Notes: generated from the letters alone by a model not told the origin. A stretch of 64,000 bases of DNA from Actinomycetes bacterium (GCA_025360105.1 JANYCT010000035.1:33682-97681); one strand, 5' to 3'. Shown: positions 43,907 through 53,935, counted from the first letter of the stretch. Made by a program: numbers and translations.

Positions 43907-45667
43907 TCACTCCAGCAGCGCGGCAGGTATGTCGACCACGCGGCTACGCAACCATTCACCGAGACTCTTCGCCTGCGCATCTTGACGGGTTGACGCCGCA
44001 ACGCCCTCTTGCAGCAGATCGTGGATCACGAAGTTGAGCGATCGCAACGCAGGCAGCCGATACCGGTCGATGGCCAACGGGGATGTCTCTGGCAGCAAAC
44101 GGCGCAACACGTCGATCGTGAGGAACTCATCGAGCCACGCCCACGCCGCATCGCTGCGCGCAAACACGCCAAGGTTGGCATTGCCGCCCTTGTCGCCCGA
44201 GCGCGCACCGTACAGACGACCGAGCGGTGCAGCGACGGTGTGCCCGGCGGGCACCGCAACACTGACCCCCGGATCGCCGACCACATGCACGTCGGCAGTG
44301 GGCGCCACCGAGTCGATGACGGTCTGATCGCCACCGAGGATCACCACGTGTTGGGGAACGAGCTCGGCGGGCACCAGCGCCGGGCGGTAGACGCCGTAGG
44401 CATTGCCGCCGGATGGGCCGCCGCTCACGCCGAACATTCCGGGGATAGTTGCAAGTGCAATTTCCGTGACCGCATTGGCGACGGCTCGACCGACCTTGCG
44501 TTCATCGGGATCCTTGAGGGTGATGCGCCACAGTGCCACGGCTTCCTCGTTGCTCGCCGGATTCACCTTGTCGGTGCGCACCACGCGCGTGGTAACACTC
44601 GCGAAATCGTCAGGGCCGTACGGGCACGCCACCCAGAAGGCATCCTCCACGAGCTGTGCCTTGGCTTCGATGTCGAGCCCGGTGAGTGCCACTGCCATGT
44701 CGTTGCGAAAGCCACCGACCTCGTTCATCGCCACCTTCAGCGTGGGTGGGGGCGGCTCGCCCTTGGTGCCGCTGATGCGCACGCGATCGGTGGCGATCTG
44801 ATCGAGTTGAATCGTGTCGAAACGCGCCGTCACATCGGGGCCGAGGTACGCCGGGCTGGCGATCTCGTAGAGCAACTGCGACGTGACCGTACCGACTGAC
44901 ACCTCGCCGCCGGTGTCATCGTGCTTGCCGATCACGCACGAGCCATCGGATGCAACCTCAGCCCATGGAAACCCGACCCGGGTCATGCCCGGCACCTCGG
45001 TGAAAAACGAGTAGTTGCCACCCGTTGCCTGTGCGCCGCACTCGACCACATGGCCGGCCACCACGGCACCAGCGAGCGCGTCCCAATCGTCGCGGGCCCA
45101 CCGGTGATGCCACGCAGCGGGTCCGCACACCACAGCAGCGTCGGTGACGCGACCCGTGATCACGATGTCGGCCCCACGGTTCAACGCATCGACGATGCCC
45201 CAGCAACCGAGGTACGCGTTGGCCGTGATGAAGCGCGACGTGTCGCCGATGGCCTCACCCGTTTCAAAGTGCGCCAGGTCCACACCCGCGGCGACCAAGT
45301 CGTTTAGCCGAGGCAGCAGGTTGTCGCCGTTCACGTAGGCAATGGCGGGGTTCAGTCCGAGCCTGGCGGCCACCTCGGCAACGGCCTCTGCGCATCCGGC
45401 AGGGTCGAGGCCGCCAGCGTTCGACACCACCTTGATGCCGCGGTCCAGACAGGTTCCCATCACCTGTTCCATCTGCGTCACAAAGCTGCGCGCATAGCCG
45501 CCACCCGGACGCTTGGCCTGCGTGCGGGCGAGGATGAGCATCGTCAGCTCGGCCAACCAATCGCCCGTGAGCACGTCGATCTGGCCACCCTCGACCATCT
45601 CGCGCGCGGCAGACAGGCGGTCGCCGTAGAAACCCGAGCAGTTGGCGATTCGGATCGGCAGTGTCAT
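43907..45667 (-). CDS. AtuA-like (DUF1446) protein, acyclic terpene utilisation family
   Basis: A 586-residue protein of the DUF1446/AtuA family. It begins PIRIANCSGFYGDRLSAAREMVEGGQIDVLTGDWLAELTMLIL and contains GGYARSFVTQMEQVMGTCLDRGIKVVSNAGGLDP and YLGCWGIVDALNRGADIVITGRVTDAAVV. A C-terminal domain includes RSGDKGGNANLGVFARSD. AtuA is required for citronellol/geraniol catabolism in Pseudomonas, but its reaction is unknown. The start follows the carboxylase alpha stop by one base. The C-terminal ~100 residues are the second AtuA domain and are intact. Confidence 0.9.
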   Translation of the reverse strand: MTLPIRIANCSGFYGDRLSAAREMVEGGQIDVLTGDWLAELTMLILARTQAKRPGGGYARSFVTQMEQVMGTCLDRGIKVVSNAGGLDPAGCAEAVAEVAARLGLNPAIAYVNGDNLLPRLNDLVAAGVDLAHFETGEAIGDTSRFITANAYLGCWGIVDALNRGADIVITGRVTDAAVVCGPAAWHHRWARDDWDALAGAVVAGHVVECGAQATGGNYSFFTEVPGMTRVGFPWAEVASDGSCVIGKHDDTGGEVSVGTVTSQLLYEIASPAYLGPDVTARFDTIQLDQIATDRVRISGTKGEPPPPTLKVAMNEVGGFRNDMAVALTGLDIEAKAQLVEDAFWVACPYGPDDFASVTTRVVRTDKVNPASNEEAVALWRITLKDPDERKVGRAVANAVTEIALATIPGMFGVSGGPSGGNAYGVYRPALVPAELVPQHVVILGGDQTVIDSVAPTADVHVVGDPGVSVAVPAGHTVAAPLGRLYGARSGDKGGNANLGVFARSDAAWAWLDEFLTIDVLRRLLPETSPLAIDRYRLPALRSLNFVIHDLLQEGVAASTRQDAQAKSLGEWLRSRVVDIPAALLE

Positions 45668-45668
45668 C

Positions 45669-47621
45669 TCAGGCCCCATCGGTTTCATCGGGTTCGATCA
45701 TCAGCAACACGGCACCGTTGCTCACCTGCTCGCCGGCGCGCACGAAGACCTCGGTAACGGTACCTTCGGCTGGTGCGGTGATGTGGTGTTCCATCTTCAT
45801 CGCCTCCATCACCACCAAGGTCGTGCCTGCGGCAACGTGATCGCCCACGGCAACGCGCACATCAAGCACGGTGCCGGGCATGGGCGCAGTGAGCCCGCCC
45901 GTTGGCAGCTCGGAGCCGGGGATGTCGAAGCGGGGCACGATCGTGAAATCGATGGTGCCCCGCACGGTCTGGATGAAGACGCGATCACCAGCGCGCGTGA
46001 TGCGCGAAGTTGCGCGGCGGCCATTGATCTCGATGTCGATGTCGGCATGTGAGCGGCGATGAATGTGAGCACTGACTGCTTCATTCGCGCCGTCGCCCAC
46101 CGTGAATGAGCCGTCGCGTCGCGAGCGGTAGTCCACCTGTACAACCCGATCGCCGTGACGAAGCGACAGTTGCTGTGCCGGCAGTCGGGCATTTCGCCAG
46201 CCGCTCGGAAGTTGTGCGAGCACGGGTGCGTGGGCGCGGTTCTCGCCCTGGATCCAGAGCGCGGCGGCGGTGCCGAGTCGCTGCAGATCGGCGTCGCTGA
46301 GCGCGAGCTTCAGTGCGGGCCGGACCCGCTCGATGAAGTCGGTGGTCGTGTCGCCATCGATGAAGTTCTGATGGCGCAACGTCGCCGCAAGGAAATCGCG
46401 GTTCGTGGTGACCCCACCTAGGTGCAGCCGTTCGAGCGCGAGCGCAAGCAGGGCTGCGGCTTCCGAGCGAGTTGGTGCGTGGGCCACCACTTTGGCGAGC
46501 ATCGGATCGAAGGCCACGCTGACCACCGAGCCTTGCTCCACGCCGGATTCCCAACGCACTACGGGAGTGGTTGCGGGAGCGAAGGCATGCAGCGTTCCGG
46601 TGGCCGGCAGGAATCCGGCATCGGGATCTTCTGCGCAGAGTCGCGCCTCGATTGCGTGACCCGCGAAGGAGATGTCGTGCTGTTCGTACCCGAGCGGCTC
46701 GCCCGCGGCGATACGAATTTGCTCGCGCACCAGATCGATGCCCGTGACCTCCTCGGTGACGGGATGCTCCACTTGCAACCGGGTGTTGACTTCGAGGAAG
46801 AAGAACTCACGTGTCGCATCGTCGACCAGGAACTCCACGGTGCCCGCCGACTGATAGCCCATCGAACGTGCGAGCTGCAGCGCCGCCTCGCCCATCGCAG
46901 CGCGCATCGCTGCATCGACCACCGGCGATGGCGACTCCTCGATGAGCTTTTGATGGCGACGTTGAATACTGCACTCTCGTTCACCGAGGTGCACGAGGTT
47001 GCCGTGCACATCGCCGAGGATCTGGATCTCCACGTGACGTGACGCGGCCACATACCGCTCGAGGAACACGCGGTCGTCGCCGAAACCGCTGAGTGCTTCG
47101 CGTTGCGCCGACGCAACGGCTTCATCGAGTTCAGAGGCCGTGGCGACGATGCGTATTCCCTTGCCGCCGCCACCAGCAGAGGCCTTCACCAGCAACGGGT
47201 AGCCCACATCTGCGGCGCCTGCGGGCGTCTCTGACGAGGGCAACGTGGGCACGCCTGCAGCAACGGCAACGCGCTTTGCGGCGAGCTTGTCGCCCATCGA
47301 TGCAATGGCAGTGGCGGGCGGCCCGATCCACACCAGTCCAGCAGCCACCACGTCGGCAGCGAAACCGGCGTTCTCGCTGAGAAACCCGTATCCGGGGTGA
47401 ATCGCCTGCGCGCCGGTGGCGTGCGCCGCGACGATAATGGCCGCGCCATCGAGGTAGCCGGTACTGAGCCGCACGGCCTCATCGGCGTCGGCGACGAACG
47501 GCGCAGCGGCATCGGCGTCGACGTAGACAGCAACGGTGCGAATGCCCATGGCGTGCGCGGTGCGCATGATGCGCCGGGCGATCTCGCCACGGTTCGCGAT
47601 GAGGATGGTTGAAAAGCTCAC
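45669..47621 (-). CDS. Acyl-CoA carboxylase alpha subunit (biotin carboxylase plus biotin carrier)
   Basis: A 650-residue ATP-dependent biotin carboxylase: ILIANRGEIARRIMRTAHAMGIRTVAVY, the ATP-grasp loop LVKASAGGGGKGIRI, HVEIQILGD, ECSIQRRHQKLIEESPSP, FFLEVNTRLQVEHPVTEEVTG. A linker domain is followed by a C-terminal biotinyl domain with VVMEAMKMEHHI (lysine biotinylated). Such subunits serve acetyl/propionyl-, methylcrotonyl- or geranyl-CoA carboxylases. The GTG start overlaps the beta-subunit stop by four bases. With the AtuA-like neighbour, a branched or terpenoid acyl-CoA is favoured. Confidence 0.94.
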   Translation of the reverse strand: MSFSTILIANRGEIARRIMRTAHAMGIRTVAVYVDADAAAPFVADADEAVRLSTGYLDGAAIIVAAHATGAQAIHPGYGFLSENAGFAADVVAAGLVWIGPPATAIASMGDKLAAKRVAVAAGVPTLPSSETPAGAADVGYPLLVKASAGGGGKGIRIVATASELDEAVASAQREALSGFGDDRVFLERYVAASRHVEIQILGDVHGNLVHLGERECSIQRRHQKLIEESPSPVVDAAMRAAMGEAALQLARSMGYQSAGTVEFLVDDATREFFFLEVNTRLQVEHPVTEEVTGIDLVREQIRIAAGEPLGYEQHDISFAGHAIEARLCAEDPDAGFLPATGTLHAFAPATTPVVRWESGVEQGSVVSVAFDPMLAKVVAHAPTRSEAAALLALALERLHLGGVTTNRDFLAATLRHQNFIDGDTTTDFIERVRPALKLALSDADLQRLGTAAALWIQGENRAHAPVLAQLPSGWRNARLPAQQLSLRHGDRVVQVDYRSRRDGSFTVGDGANEAVSAHIHRRSHADIDIEINGRRATSRITRAGDRVFIQTVRGTIDFTIVPRFDIPGSELPTGGLTAPMPGTVLDVRVAVGDHVAAGTTLVVMEAMKMEHHITAPAEGTVTEVFVRAGEQVSNGAVLLMIEPDETDGA

Positions 47622-49261
47622 AGCCGGAACACTCCGTATCCCTCGGCACCGGCGATCGCCCGGTTACGCACCACCGACAGGCACATGCCCAATACGGTGC
47701 GCGTGTCGCGCGGGTCGATGATGCCATCGTCGCTGATCGCTCCGGTGGCCACCAATGCCAGCGAGCCGGCCTCCTGGATGGCTTCCACCATCTCGACGAT
47801 CTTGCGGTCCTCGTCCTCGTCGAACTCCAGGCCTTGCCGCGCGGCCTGGCCGCGGCGCACCATCGACATCACTCCGGCGATCTGTTTTGGGCCCATCACG
47901 GCAACCTTCGCTGTGGGCCACAGAAACGTGAACCGGTTTCCGAACGCGCGGCCCGACATGCCGTAGGTTCCGGCGCCGTACGACGAACCGATGGTGACGG
48001 TGAGGTGCGGCACCGTGGAGTTGGTCACCGCGTTGAGCATCTGCGAGCCCTTCTTGATGATGCCATCGGCCTCGAAGTCGCGGCCCACCATGTAGCCGGT
48101 GATGTTCTGCATGAACACCAACGGCACATCGATCTGGTTGCACAGTTGGATGAAGTGCGTGGCCTTCTCGGCCGAGCGCGGGTAGATCACCCCGTTGTTG
48201 CCGATGATGCCCACGGGGTAGCCGTGGATGCTCGCCCAGCCGCACACGATGGTGCTGCCGTAGCGCGGCTTGAATTCCTCGAAGCGTGAGCCATCGACCA
48301 CGCGGGCGATGACATCGCGCACATCCACCGGCGAGCGCAGATCGCGACTGACGAGACCGAGCAACTCCTCGGGATCGTGCACAGGCTCGTCGGGTCGCAG
48401 GCTCGGCTCGGGCCCGGGCTTGCGCCAATTCAGATGTGACACGACCTCGCGGCACAGACGGATTGCATCCATCTCGTCCTCCGCGAAGTAGTCGCCAAGG
48501 CCCGACACCTCGGCGTGCATCTGTGCACCGCCGAGCGTCTCGTCGTCGGATTCCTCGCCAGTGGCCATCTTCACCAGAGGCGGTCCTGCGAGGAAGATCT
48601 TCGATTGCTCCTTGACCACGATGTTGTAGTCGCTCAAACCGGGTTGATACGCGCCGCCTGCGGTGGACGAGCCGAACACCACGCACACGGTGGGAATGCG
48701 CATCTTCGAGAGCTCAATCAGTTCGTAGAAGAAGCGGCCACTCTCGGCGAAGTGATCGGTCTGCACGCGCCGCCCGCCACCGCCATCGGTCTGCACGCGC
48801 AGGTCGGCGCCAGCAGATTCGACGAAGCTCACATATGGCATGTGGTTGTCGCGGGCGATCTCGAGCGCACGCATCCACTTCTTGGCCACATAGGGCGTGA
48901 GCGCGCCACCGAGCACCGATGGATCGTTGGCCAAGATCACGCATTCGGTGCCGGCGATCACGCCGATGCCCACCACCGCGCCGCCACCCATCGCATAGTC
49001 GCTGTCGTATGCAGCGAGCGCGCTGATCTCGAAGAACGGGCTATCGGGGTCGAGTACGTTGGCGATGCGTTCGCGCACGGGCAGCTTGCCGCGGGCGCGC
49101 ATACGGTCCATCGCCTTCTGCCCGCCCCCGGCCTCTGCCTGATCGAGCAAGCCATCGATCACTTCGAGCTGCTCGAGCATGTCGGTGCGGTTCTGTTGGA
49201 ACTGCTCGCAATGGGTGTCGAGCGTCGATCGCAGGGGCGGGGCCAACAGGGTTCGGTCCAT
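47618..49261 (-). CDS. Acyl-CoA carboxylase beta subunit (carboxyltransferase)
   Basis: A 547-residue carboxyltransferase with two crotonase-like halves. It contains KLPVRERIANVLDPDSPFFEISALAAY, VILANDPSVLGGALTPYVAKKWMRALEIARDNHMPYVSFVESAGADLR, SSTAGGAYQPGLSDYNIVVKEQSKIFLAGPPLVKMATGE, IYPRSAEKATHFIQLCNQIDVPLVFMQNITGYMVG and the GSSYGAGTYGMSGRAFGNRFTFLWP segment. The AGGAYQPGLSDY wording is closest to methylcrotonyl/geranyl-type subunits. It is the first gene of the minus-strand operon, divergent from the nitronate monooxygenase gene. Confidence 0.94.
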   Translation of the reverse strand: MDRTLLAPPLRSTLDTHCEQFQQNRTDMLEQLEVIDGLLDQAEAGGGQKAMDRMRARGKLPVRERIANVLDPDSPFFEISALAAYDSDYAMGGGAVVGIGVIAGTECVILANDPSVLGGALTPYVAKKWMRALEIARDNHMPYVSFVESAGADLRVQTDGGGGRRVQTDHFAESGRFFYELIELSKMRIPTVCVVFGSSTAGGAYQPGLSDYNIVVKEQSKIFLAGPPLVKMATGEESDDETLGGAQMHAEVSGLGDYFAEDEMDAIRLCREVVSHLNWRKPGPEPSLRPDEPVHDPEELLGLVSRDLRSPVDVRDVIARVVDGSRFEEFKPRYGSTIVCGWASIHGYPVGIIGNNGVIYPRSAEKATHFIQLCNQIDVPLVFMQNITGYMVGRDFEADGIIKKGSQMLNAVTNSTVPHLTVTIGSSYGAGTYGMSGRAFGNRFTFLWPTAKVAVMGPKQIAGVMSMVRRGQAARQGLEFDEDEDRKIVEMVEAIQEAGSLALVATGAISDDGIIDPRDTRTVLGMCLSVVRNRAIAGAEGYGVFRL

Positions 49262-49383
49262 CGCCAGATAGTAGGCACATGCGATTCGGCCGCTGACTAT
49301 GGGCGCAGTAATGTCAGGCCGTCACGGTTCCTGATGACACGACGCGTGCCTCGCAGAGAGGCCGCACAGGAGGCCCTTGCTCC

Positions 49384-50529
49384 ATGAAGACCGCGATTAC
49401 CGAGATGTTGGGCATCGATGTTCCCATCCTCGCCTTTACCCACTGCCGTGACGTGGTCGCTGCAGTCAGCAAGGCGGGCGGCATGGGTGTGCTGGGTGCC
49501 GTGGCGCACTCACCCGAACAACTCGAGATCGACCTCGAATGGATCGAGAACGAGATCGGCGATCACCCCTATGGCATCGACCTCATCGTGCCCGCCAAGT
49601 ACGCCGGCAGCGACGCCGGCGGGTACACGCTCGACGACATTCGCAACCTCATCCCCGCCGAGCACATCGCGTTCGTCGACGACATTCTGCGTCGCTACGA
49701 CGTACCCGCGCTCAGCGATGGCGAGGGTGGTGGCCGCGGTGGTGTGATCGGCGGTGCGGGTGCCGTTCCCTTCTCGGCAAACCAGGCCGATCCGCTGTTG
49801 GAGATCGCGCTAGCGCGCCGCCCATCGCTGGTGGTCAACGCGCTCGGTCCTCCGCCCGCGCACATGATCGAACGCGTGAAAGAAGAAGGCCGTCTACTCG
49901 GCGCGCTGGCCGGTAAGGCTCAGCACGCGCAACGACACGTGAACGCGGGTGTCGACATCATCATCGCCCAGGGTGCCGAAGCCGGTGGCCACACGGGCGA
50001 GGTCGGATCGATGGTGCTCATCCCCGAGATCGTCGATGCCGTGGCCCCGGTGCCCGTGCTCGGTGCGGGCGGTATTGGGCGAGGTCGCCAGATGGCCGCG
50101 GCGATGGCTCTCGGCGCGCAGGGTGTGTGGTGCGGGTCCGTGTGGCTCACCACCGAGGAAGCCGAGACGCATCCGGTGGTAAAGCGCAAGTTCCTCGAAG
50201 CCACATCGTCGGACACGGTTCGTTCGCGGTCGCGCACGGGTAAGCCAGCGCGCCAGTTGCGCACGGCGTGGACCGACGAATGGGACAACCCCGAGACGCC
50301 GATGCCGTTGGGCATGCCGATGCAGCCGATTCTGGTGGGCGAAGCGTTGCAGCGCATCGACCGCGCCGCCCACCGCGCCGGCAGTGGTGCCGAACAACTC
50401 ACCAACTACTTCGTCGGTCAGATCGTGGGCACGATGAACGTGAGCAAGACCGCAGCGCAGGTGGTCTACGACATGATCGACGAGTTCATCGAGGCCGTGC
50501 AGTCGCTCGGTCACCAACTCGACGCATGA
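49384..50529 (+). CDS. Nitronate monooxygenase-family flavoprotein
   Basis: A 381-residue FMN TIM-barrel protein. It shows GIDVPILAFTHCRDVVAAVSKAGGMGVLGAV, the IIAQGAEAGGHTGEVGSMVLIPEIVDAVAPVPVLGAGGIGRGRQMAAAMALGAQGVWCGSVWL block (FMN phosphate site), and a C-terminal helical tail. The family includes nitronate monooxygenases and related flavin enzymes; direct nitronate activity cannot be inferred. An ACAGGAGGC ribosome-binding site precedes the ATG. It is followed after 21 bases by a Baeyer-Villiger-type monooxygenase. Confidence 0.9.
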   Translation: MKTAITEMLGIDVPILAFTHCRDVVAAVSKAGGMGVLGAVAHSPEQLEIDLEWIENEIGDHPYGIDLIVPAKYAGSDAGGYTLDDIRNLIPAEHIAFVDDILRRYDVPALSDGEGGGRGGVIGGAGAVPFSANQADPLLEIALARRPSLVVNALGPPPAHMIERVKEEGRLLGALAGKAQHAQRHVNAGVDIIIAQGAEAGGHTGEVGSMVLIPEIVDAVAPVPVLGAGGIGRGRQMAAAMALGAQGVWCGSVWLTTEEAETHPVVKRKFLEATSSDTVRSRSRTGKPARQLRTAWTDEWDNPETPMPLGMPMQPILVGEALQRIDRAAHRAGSGAEQLTNYFVGQIVGTMNVSKTAAQVVYDMIDEFIEAVQSLGHQLDA

Positions 50530-50550
50530 CACTGAAAGTCTTAGGGACCG

Positions 50551-52329
50551 ATGATGAGCATTGACACAGAAGCGCTGCGACAGAAGTACCGCCACGAGCG
50601 CGACAAGCGCCTGCGTGCCGACGGCAACGAGCAATACGTCGAAGTCGCCGGCGAATTCGCCCGTTACTTGGTCGACCCGTACGTGCAGCCCTTCGAACGC
50701 GAGCCCCTGACCGACGAGGTCGAGGTTGTCATCATCGGCGGCGGCTTCGGTGGCCTGCTTGCCGGTGCGCGCTTGCGTCAGGCCGGCGTGACCGACATTC
50801 GCGTCATCGAAAAGGGCGGCGACTTCGGCGGCACGTGGTACTGGAATCGCTACCCGGGCGCAGCGTGCGACGTGGAGTCCTACATCTATCTGCCGCTGCT
50901 CGAAGAGGTTGGCTACATTCCCGAGCAGAAGTACTCGCATGCTCCCGAGATCCTGGCCCACAGTCGTGCGATCGGTGAGCACTTCGATCTGTACTCGAAC
51001 GCGTGCTTCCAGACCGAGGTCACCGGGTTGCGATGGGACGACACCGATGGTCGTTGGATCATCTCGACCAACCGCGGCGACGCAATGCGTGCCCGCTTCG
51101 TGTGTATGGCCAACGGCCCGCTGCACCGACCCAAGCTGCCTGCTATTCCCGGGGTCGAACAGTTTCAAGGCCACACTTTCCACACCAGTCGTTGGGACTA
51201 CGACTACACCGGCGGCACGTCGTTGGGCGGTCTCACCGGGCTGCGCAACAAGCGGGTCGGCATCATCGGCACCGGAGCCACGGCCGTGCAGTGCATCCCT
51301 CATCTGGCCGAGGGCGCGGAGCATCTCTACGTGTTCCAGCGCACGCCGTCGTCAATCGATGTGCGCAACAACCGACCCACATCGCCCGAATGGGTCGACA
51401 CGCTTGAACCCGGTTGGCAACAGCGCCGGATGGAGAACTTCAACACACTCGTGTCGGGTGGGTTCCAGGCCGAGGATCTCGTGAACGACGGCTGGACCGA
51501 CATCATCGGCAAGCTATTGATCATGGTACGGCGTGAGTCGGCCGATCTGAGTCCGGAGGGTCTGTCGAACACGATGGAACTCGCCGACTTCGAGAAGATG
51601 GAACAGATCCGCTCGCGTGTCGACACCATCGTCAACGACCCGAACACAGCCGAAGCGCTGAAACCGTATTACCGACAATTCTGCAAACGGCCGTGTTTCC
51701 ATGATGGATACCTCGACGCGTTCAACCGAGACAACGTCACCTTGGTCGACACGCAGGGTCGTGGTGTGGAACGCATCACCGCGCGCGGCGTCGTGGTCGA
51801 TGGCGTGGAGTACGAACTCGATTGCCTGATCTACGCGACGGGTTTCGAGGTGGGCACCGACTACACCCGCCGGTCGGGTTACGAGCTCATCGGACGTGAT
51901 GGTGTGACCCTCACCCAGAAGTGGGCAGACGGTGCTTCGACACTGCACGGCATGCACAGCCGGGGCTTCCCGAACTGCTTCATCTTCAGCAACATCCAGT
52001 CGGGTTTCACGGTCAACTTCCCGCACATGCTCGACGAGCAGAGCAAGCATCTCGCGTACATCCTTCGTCACGCAATGGACAACGACATTCACGTGGTCGA
52101 AGCAGCGCATGATGCTGAAGCCGCGTGGGTGCAGACCATTGTCGAGCTGTCGCAGAACAACCAGAAGTTTCTCGAGTCATGCACCCCCGGCTACTACAAC
52201 AACGAAGGCAAGCCCGAGCAGCGCAGCACGCGCAACGGCAGCTACGGCGGCGGCGGGGTGGCCTTCATCAAGCTGCTGGATCAGTGGCGTGCCGAGGGCA
52301 CGCTCGAGGGCCTCGAACTGTCGCACTGA
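50551..52329 (+). CDS. Baeyer-Villiger-type flavin monooxygenase
   Basis: A 592-residue FAD/NADPH monooxygenase. It contains the FAD dinucleotide motif [16 protein letters not shown], the BVMO fingerprint [15 protein letters not shown] (FxGxxxHxxxW), the NADPH-site [11 protein letters not shown], a [13 protein letters not shown] region, and late [21 protein letters not shown] and [25 protein letters not shown]. This matches the cyclohexanone/hydroxyacetophenone monooxygenase group with a helical N-terminal extension ([20 protein letters not shown]). It likely oxidises a ketone to an ester; the neighbours suggest a terpenoid or steroid-like ketone. Either of two adjacent ATGs can be used. Confidence 0.93.
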   Translation: MMSIDTEALRQKYRHERDKRLRADGNEQYVEVAGEFARYLVDPYVQPFEREPLTDEVEVVIIGGGFGGLLAGARLRQAGVTDIRVIEKGGDFGGTWYWNRYPGAACDVESYIYLPLLEEVGYIPEQKYSHAPEILAHSRAIGEHFDLYSNACFQTEVTGLRWDDTDGRWIISTNRGDAMRARFVCMANGPLHRPKLPAIPGVEQFQGHTFHTSRWDYDYTGGTSLGGLTGLRNKRVGIIGTGATAVQCIPHLAEGAEHLYVFQRTPSSIDVRNNRPTSPEWVDTLEPGWQQRRMENFNTLVSGGFQAEDLVNDGWTDIIGKLLIMVRRESADLSPEGLSNTMELADFEKMEQIRSRVDTIVNDPNTAEALKPYYRQFCKRPCFHDGYLDAFNRDNVTLVDTQGRGVERITARGVVVDGVEYELDCLIYATGFEVGTDYTRRSGYELIGRDGVTLTQKWADGASTLHGMHSRGFPNCFIFSNIQSGFTVNFPHMLDEQSKHLAYILRHAMDNDIHVVEAAHDAEAAWVQTIVELSQNNQKFLESCTPGYYNNEGKPEQRSTRNGSYGGGGVAFIKLLDQWRAEGTLEGLELSH

Positions 52330-52350
52330 CCCGCGCCGGATGTCGCCGAT

Positions 52351-53742
52351 CTAGCTTGTTGCGTTGAGGTGGTCGAGGAGTTCGTCGAAGTCGGTGTTGT
52401 GGTGGGTGATGTACGGCCACGCTTGCGCGAGTTGGCGTGTGGCTTCAGCGGCATCAAGACTCTCGGTGCGCATCAACCAACCACGCAGCACAAACGCTGT
52501 GCGGCTCTCGCCGGCATGACAATGCACCACCACCGGTATGCCCGCGGCGCGGAATGCCTGGATCTCGGCGATGGCATCGGCGAGCACGATGTCGAGGTGC
52601 GGGTTGGCGCCGACTTGATCGATGAGGAAGAACTCGCGTCGGTTCGGCCACGCGCTGAATCGATCGCCGACGCGACACAACGACAGCACCGCCGTATCGG
52701 TGTGGCCGCGGAGTGCGCCGAGGATGTTGGCCGCGAACACACCCGGGCGAATCTCCGTGGGCCCCCGTGCTGGCAGATCGGCCGCCAATGCGGGTGCCGA
52801 CCGGCCGATGAGCTCGAGTGCGATTCGCTGGAGGTCGGTGTTGGTGTAGATGCTGGTGCCGACTCGGCCGTGAATCTGGGTGAGCCAACGCGACGGGATG
52901 GATTGCACGCCGAACACCGCTCCCGCAAGCCCACCGGCGACGCACGCGACCGTGTCGACATCGCCCGAGACATCACATACGAGACGCATCGCGTGCTCGA
53001 ACGACGTGGCTTGGCGAAGCACGCGCACGGCCTGGGCCAGACACGTCCATACCGAGCCGTTCGACGGTTCATCCGTCATGTCGACCGGCGACATGAGCAC
53101 CGTTCGATACCGGGTCGCGTGTGGTTCGGGCAGCAGGTCGAGCAGCGACGGAAGCGCCTCGAGCGGCGAACCCCCACGAACCGCTTCGTGCAACATCGCG
53201 TGATACAGCGCAGCGCCCCACCCCGCAGCTGGGTCGCCGTGGGTGAGATCTGACTGGGCGCGGGCCAGCGCGACGGAATCCTCGATCGAACCGCGGGCCG
53301 CGAACAGCGCAGAGGTCGTGGCGCGCATCAAGGACCCGTTCCCTGCAGCGCGACCCGTTTGGGCGAAGTAGTCGGCGGCTGCGTTGCGCCAATCGTCGTT
53401 GTGTAACACGCTTCGGGTCTGCACGCCCACGTCGGAGGCCGAACGGGCCCAGGCTTGAAATCCCGCGTAGATGTGTGCGCCATCGAAGCCGCAGTTGGCG
53501 AGCAGGCTCTCGGCGACGATGACCGCCATCTGTGTGTCGTCGGTGAACTCGCCACGTGTCCAGCCGAACGAACCCCCGCCGACCATCTCGGTGTCGGGAC
53601 CCAACGCCGGTGTGGGAAAGCGTGCGCTGAACTGCCCAGCCGGACCGAACTCGAACGGGGCACCGAGCGCATCGCCGATGGCGCTACCGAGCAGGGCCCC
53701 GATGGCTCTTTGTGTCTCGACGTTGGTGTGCAGTTCTGCCAT
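52351..53742 (-). CDS. ADP-ribosylglycohydrolase fused to a dual-specificity phosphatase-like domain
   Basis: A 463-residue fusion. Residues about 10-310 form an ADP-ribosylglycohydrolase (ARH) fold: AIGALLGSAIGDALGAPFEF, the metal motif GEFTDDTQMAVIVAESLL, NGSLMRATTSALFA and VSGDVDTVACVAGGLAGAVFG (second metal DxD). Residues about 330-463 form a dual-specificity/tyrosine-phosphatase-like domain (DIVLADAIAEIQAFRAAGIPVVVHC) with loop HCHAGESRT (His407, Cys408, Arg414), matching HCxxGxxR. It probably removes ADP-ribose and a phosphate from one target or its product. Both active sites look intact. It is transcribed alone, next to the tRNA-Lys island. Confidence 0.9.
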   Translation of the reverse strand: MAELHTNVETQRAIGALLGSAIGDALGAPFEFGPAGQFSARFPTPALGPDTEMVGGGSFGWTRGEFTDDTQMAVIVAESLLANCGFDGAHIYAGFQAWARSASDVGVQTRSVLHNDDWRNAAADYFAQTGRAAGNGSLMRATTSALFAARGSIEDSVALARAQSDLTHGDPAAGWGAALYHAMLHEAVRGGSPLEALPSLLDLLPEPHATRYRTVLMSPVDMTDEPSNGSVWTCLAQAVRVLRQATSFEHAMRLVCDVSGDVDTVACVAGGLAGAVFGVQSIPSRWLTQIHGRVGTSIYTNTDLQRIALELIGRSAPALAADLPARGPTEIRPGVFAANILGALRGHTDTAVLSLCRVGDRFSAWPNRREFFLIDQVGANPHLDIVLADAIAEIQAFRAAGIPVVVHCHAGESRTAFVLRGWLMRTESLDAAEATRQLAQAWPYITHHNTDFDELLDHLNATS

Positions 53743-53860
53743 ACGACCGTTGTAACACAGGGGTCTGACGGCCAGACGTGACGCGGGGTGCAGCTGATAA
53801 CCTCAGCGCTCGGGATCCGGCCCGATCGACGAGAGTTCTTCTCGTACCCCAGCCGGTTGC

Positions 53861-53935
53861 GCGCCTCTAGCTCAATGGTAGAGCAGTGGACTTTTAATCC
53901 ATTGGTTCTGGGTTCGAGCCCCAGGGGGCGCACCA
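53861..53935 (+). tRNA. tRNA-Lys (anticodon UUU)
   Basis: A complete cloverleaf: acceptor GCGCCTC/GGGGCGC, D arm GCTC...GAGC, anticodon stem GTGGA/TCCAT with loop CTTTTAA (anticodon TTT), T arm CTGGG-TTCGAGC-CCCAG, discriminator A and encoded CCA. It is the attachment site of a genomic island: its 3' part is repeated at 59149 and 60611. The intact copy at the left end keeps the gene functional. Confidence 0.97.

Noticed and set aside
49894..51324. A 476-codon minus-strand frame across the nitronate-monooxygenase-like and BVMO genes
   Set aside because: Shadow of two well-supported plus-strand genes.
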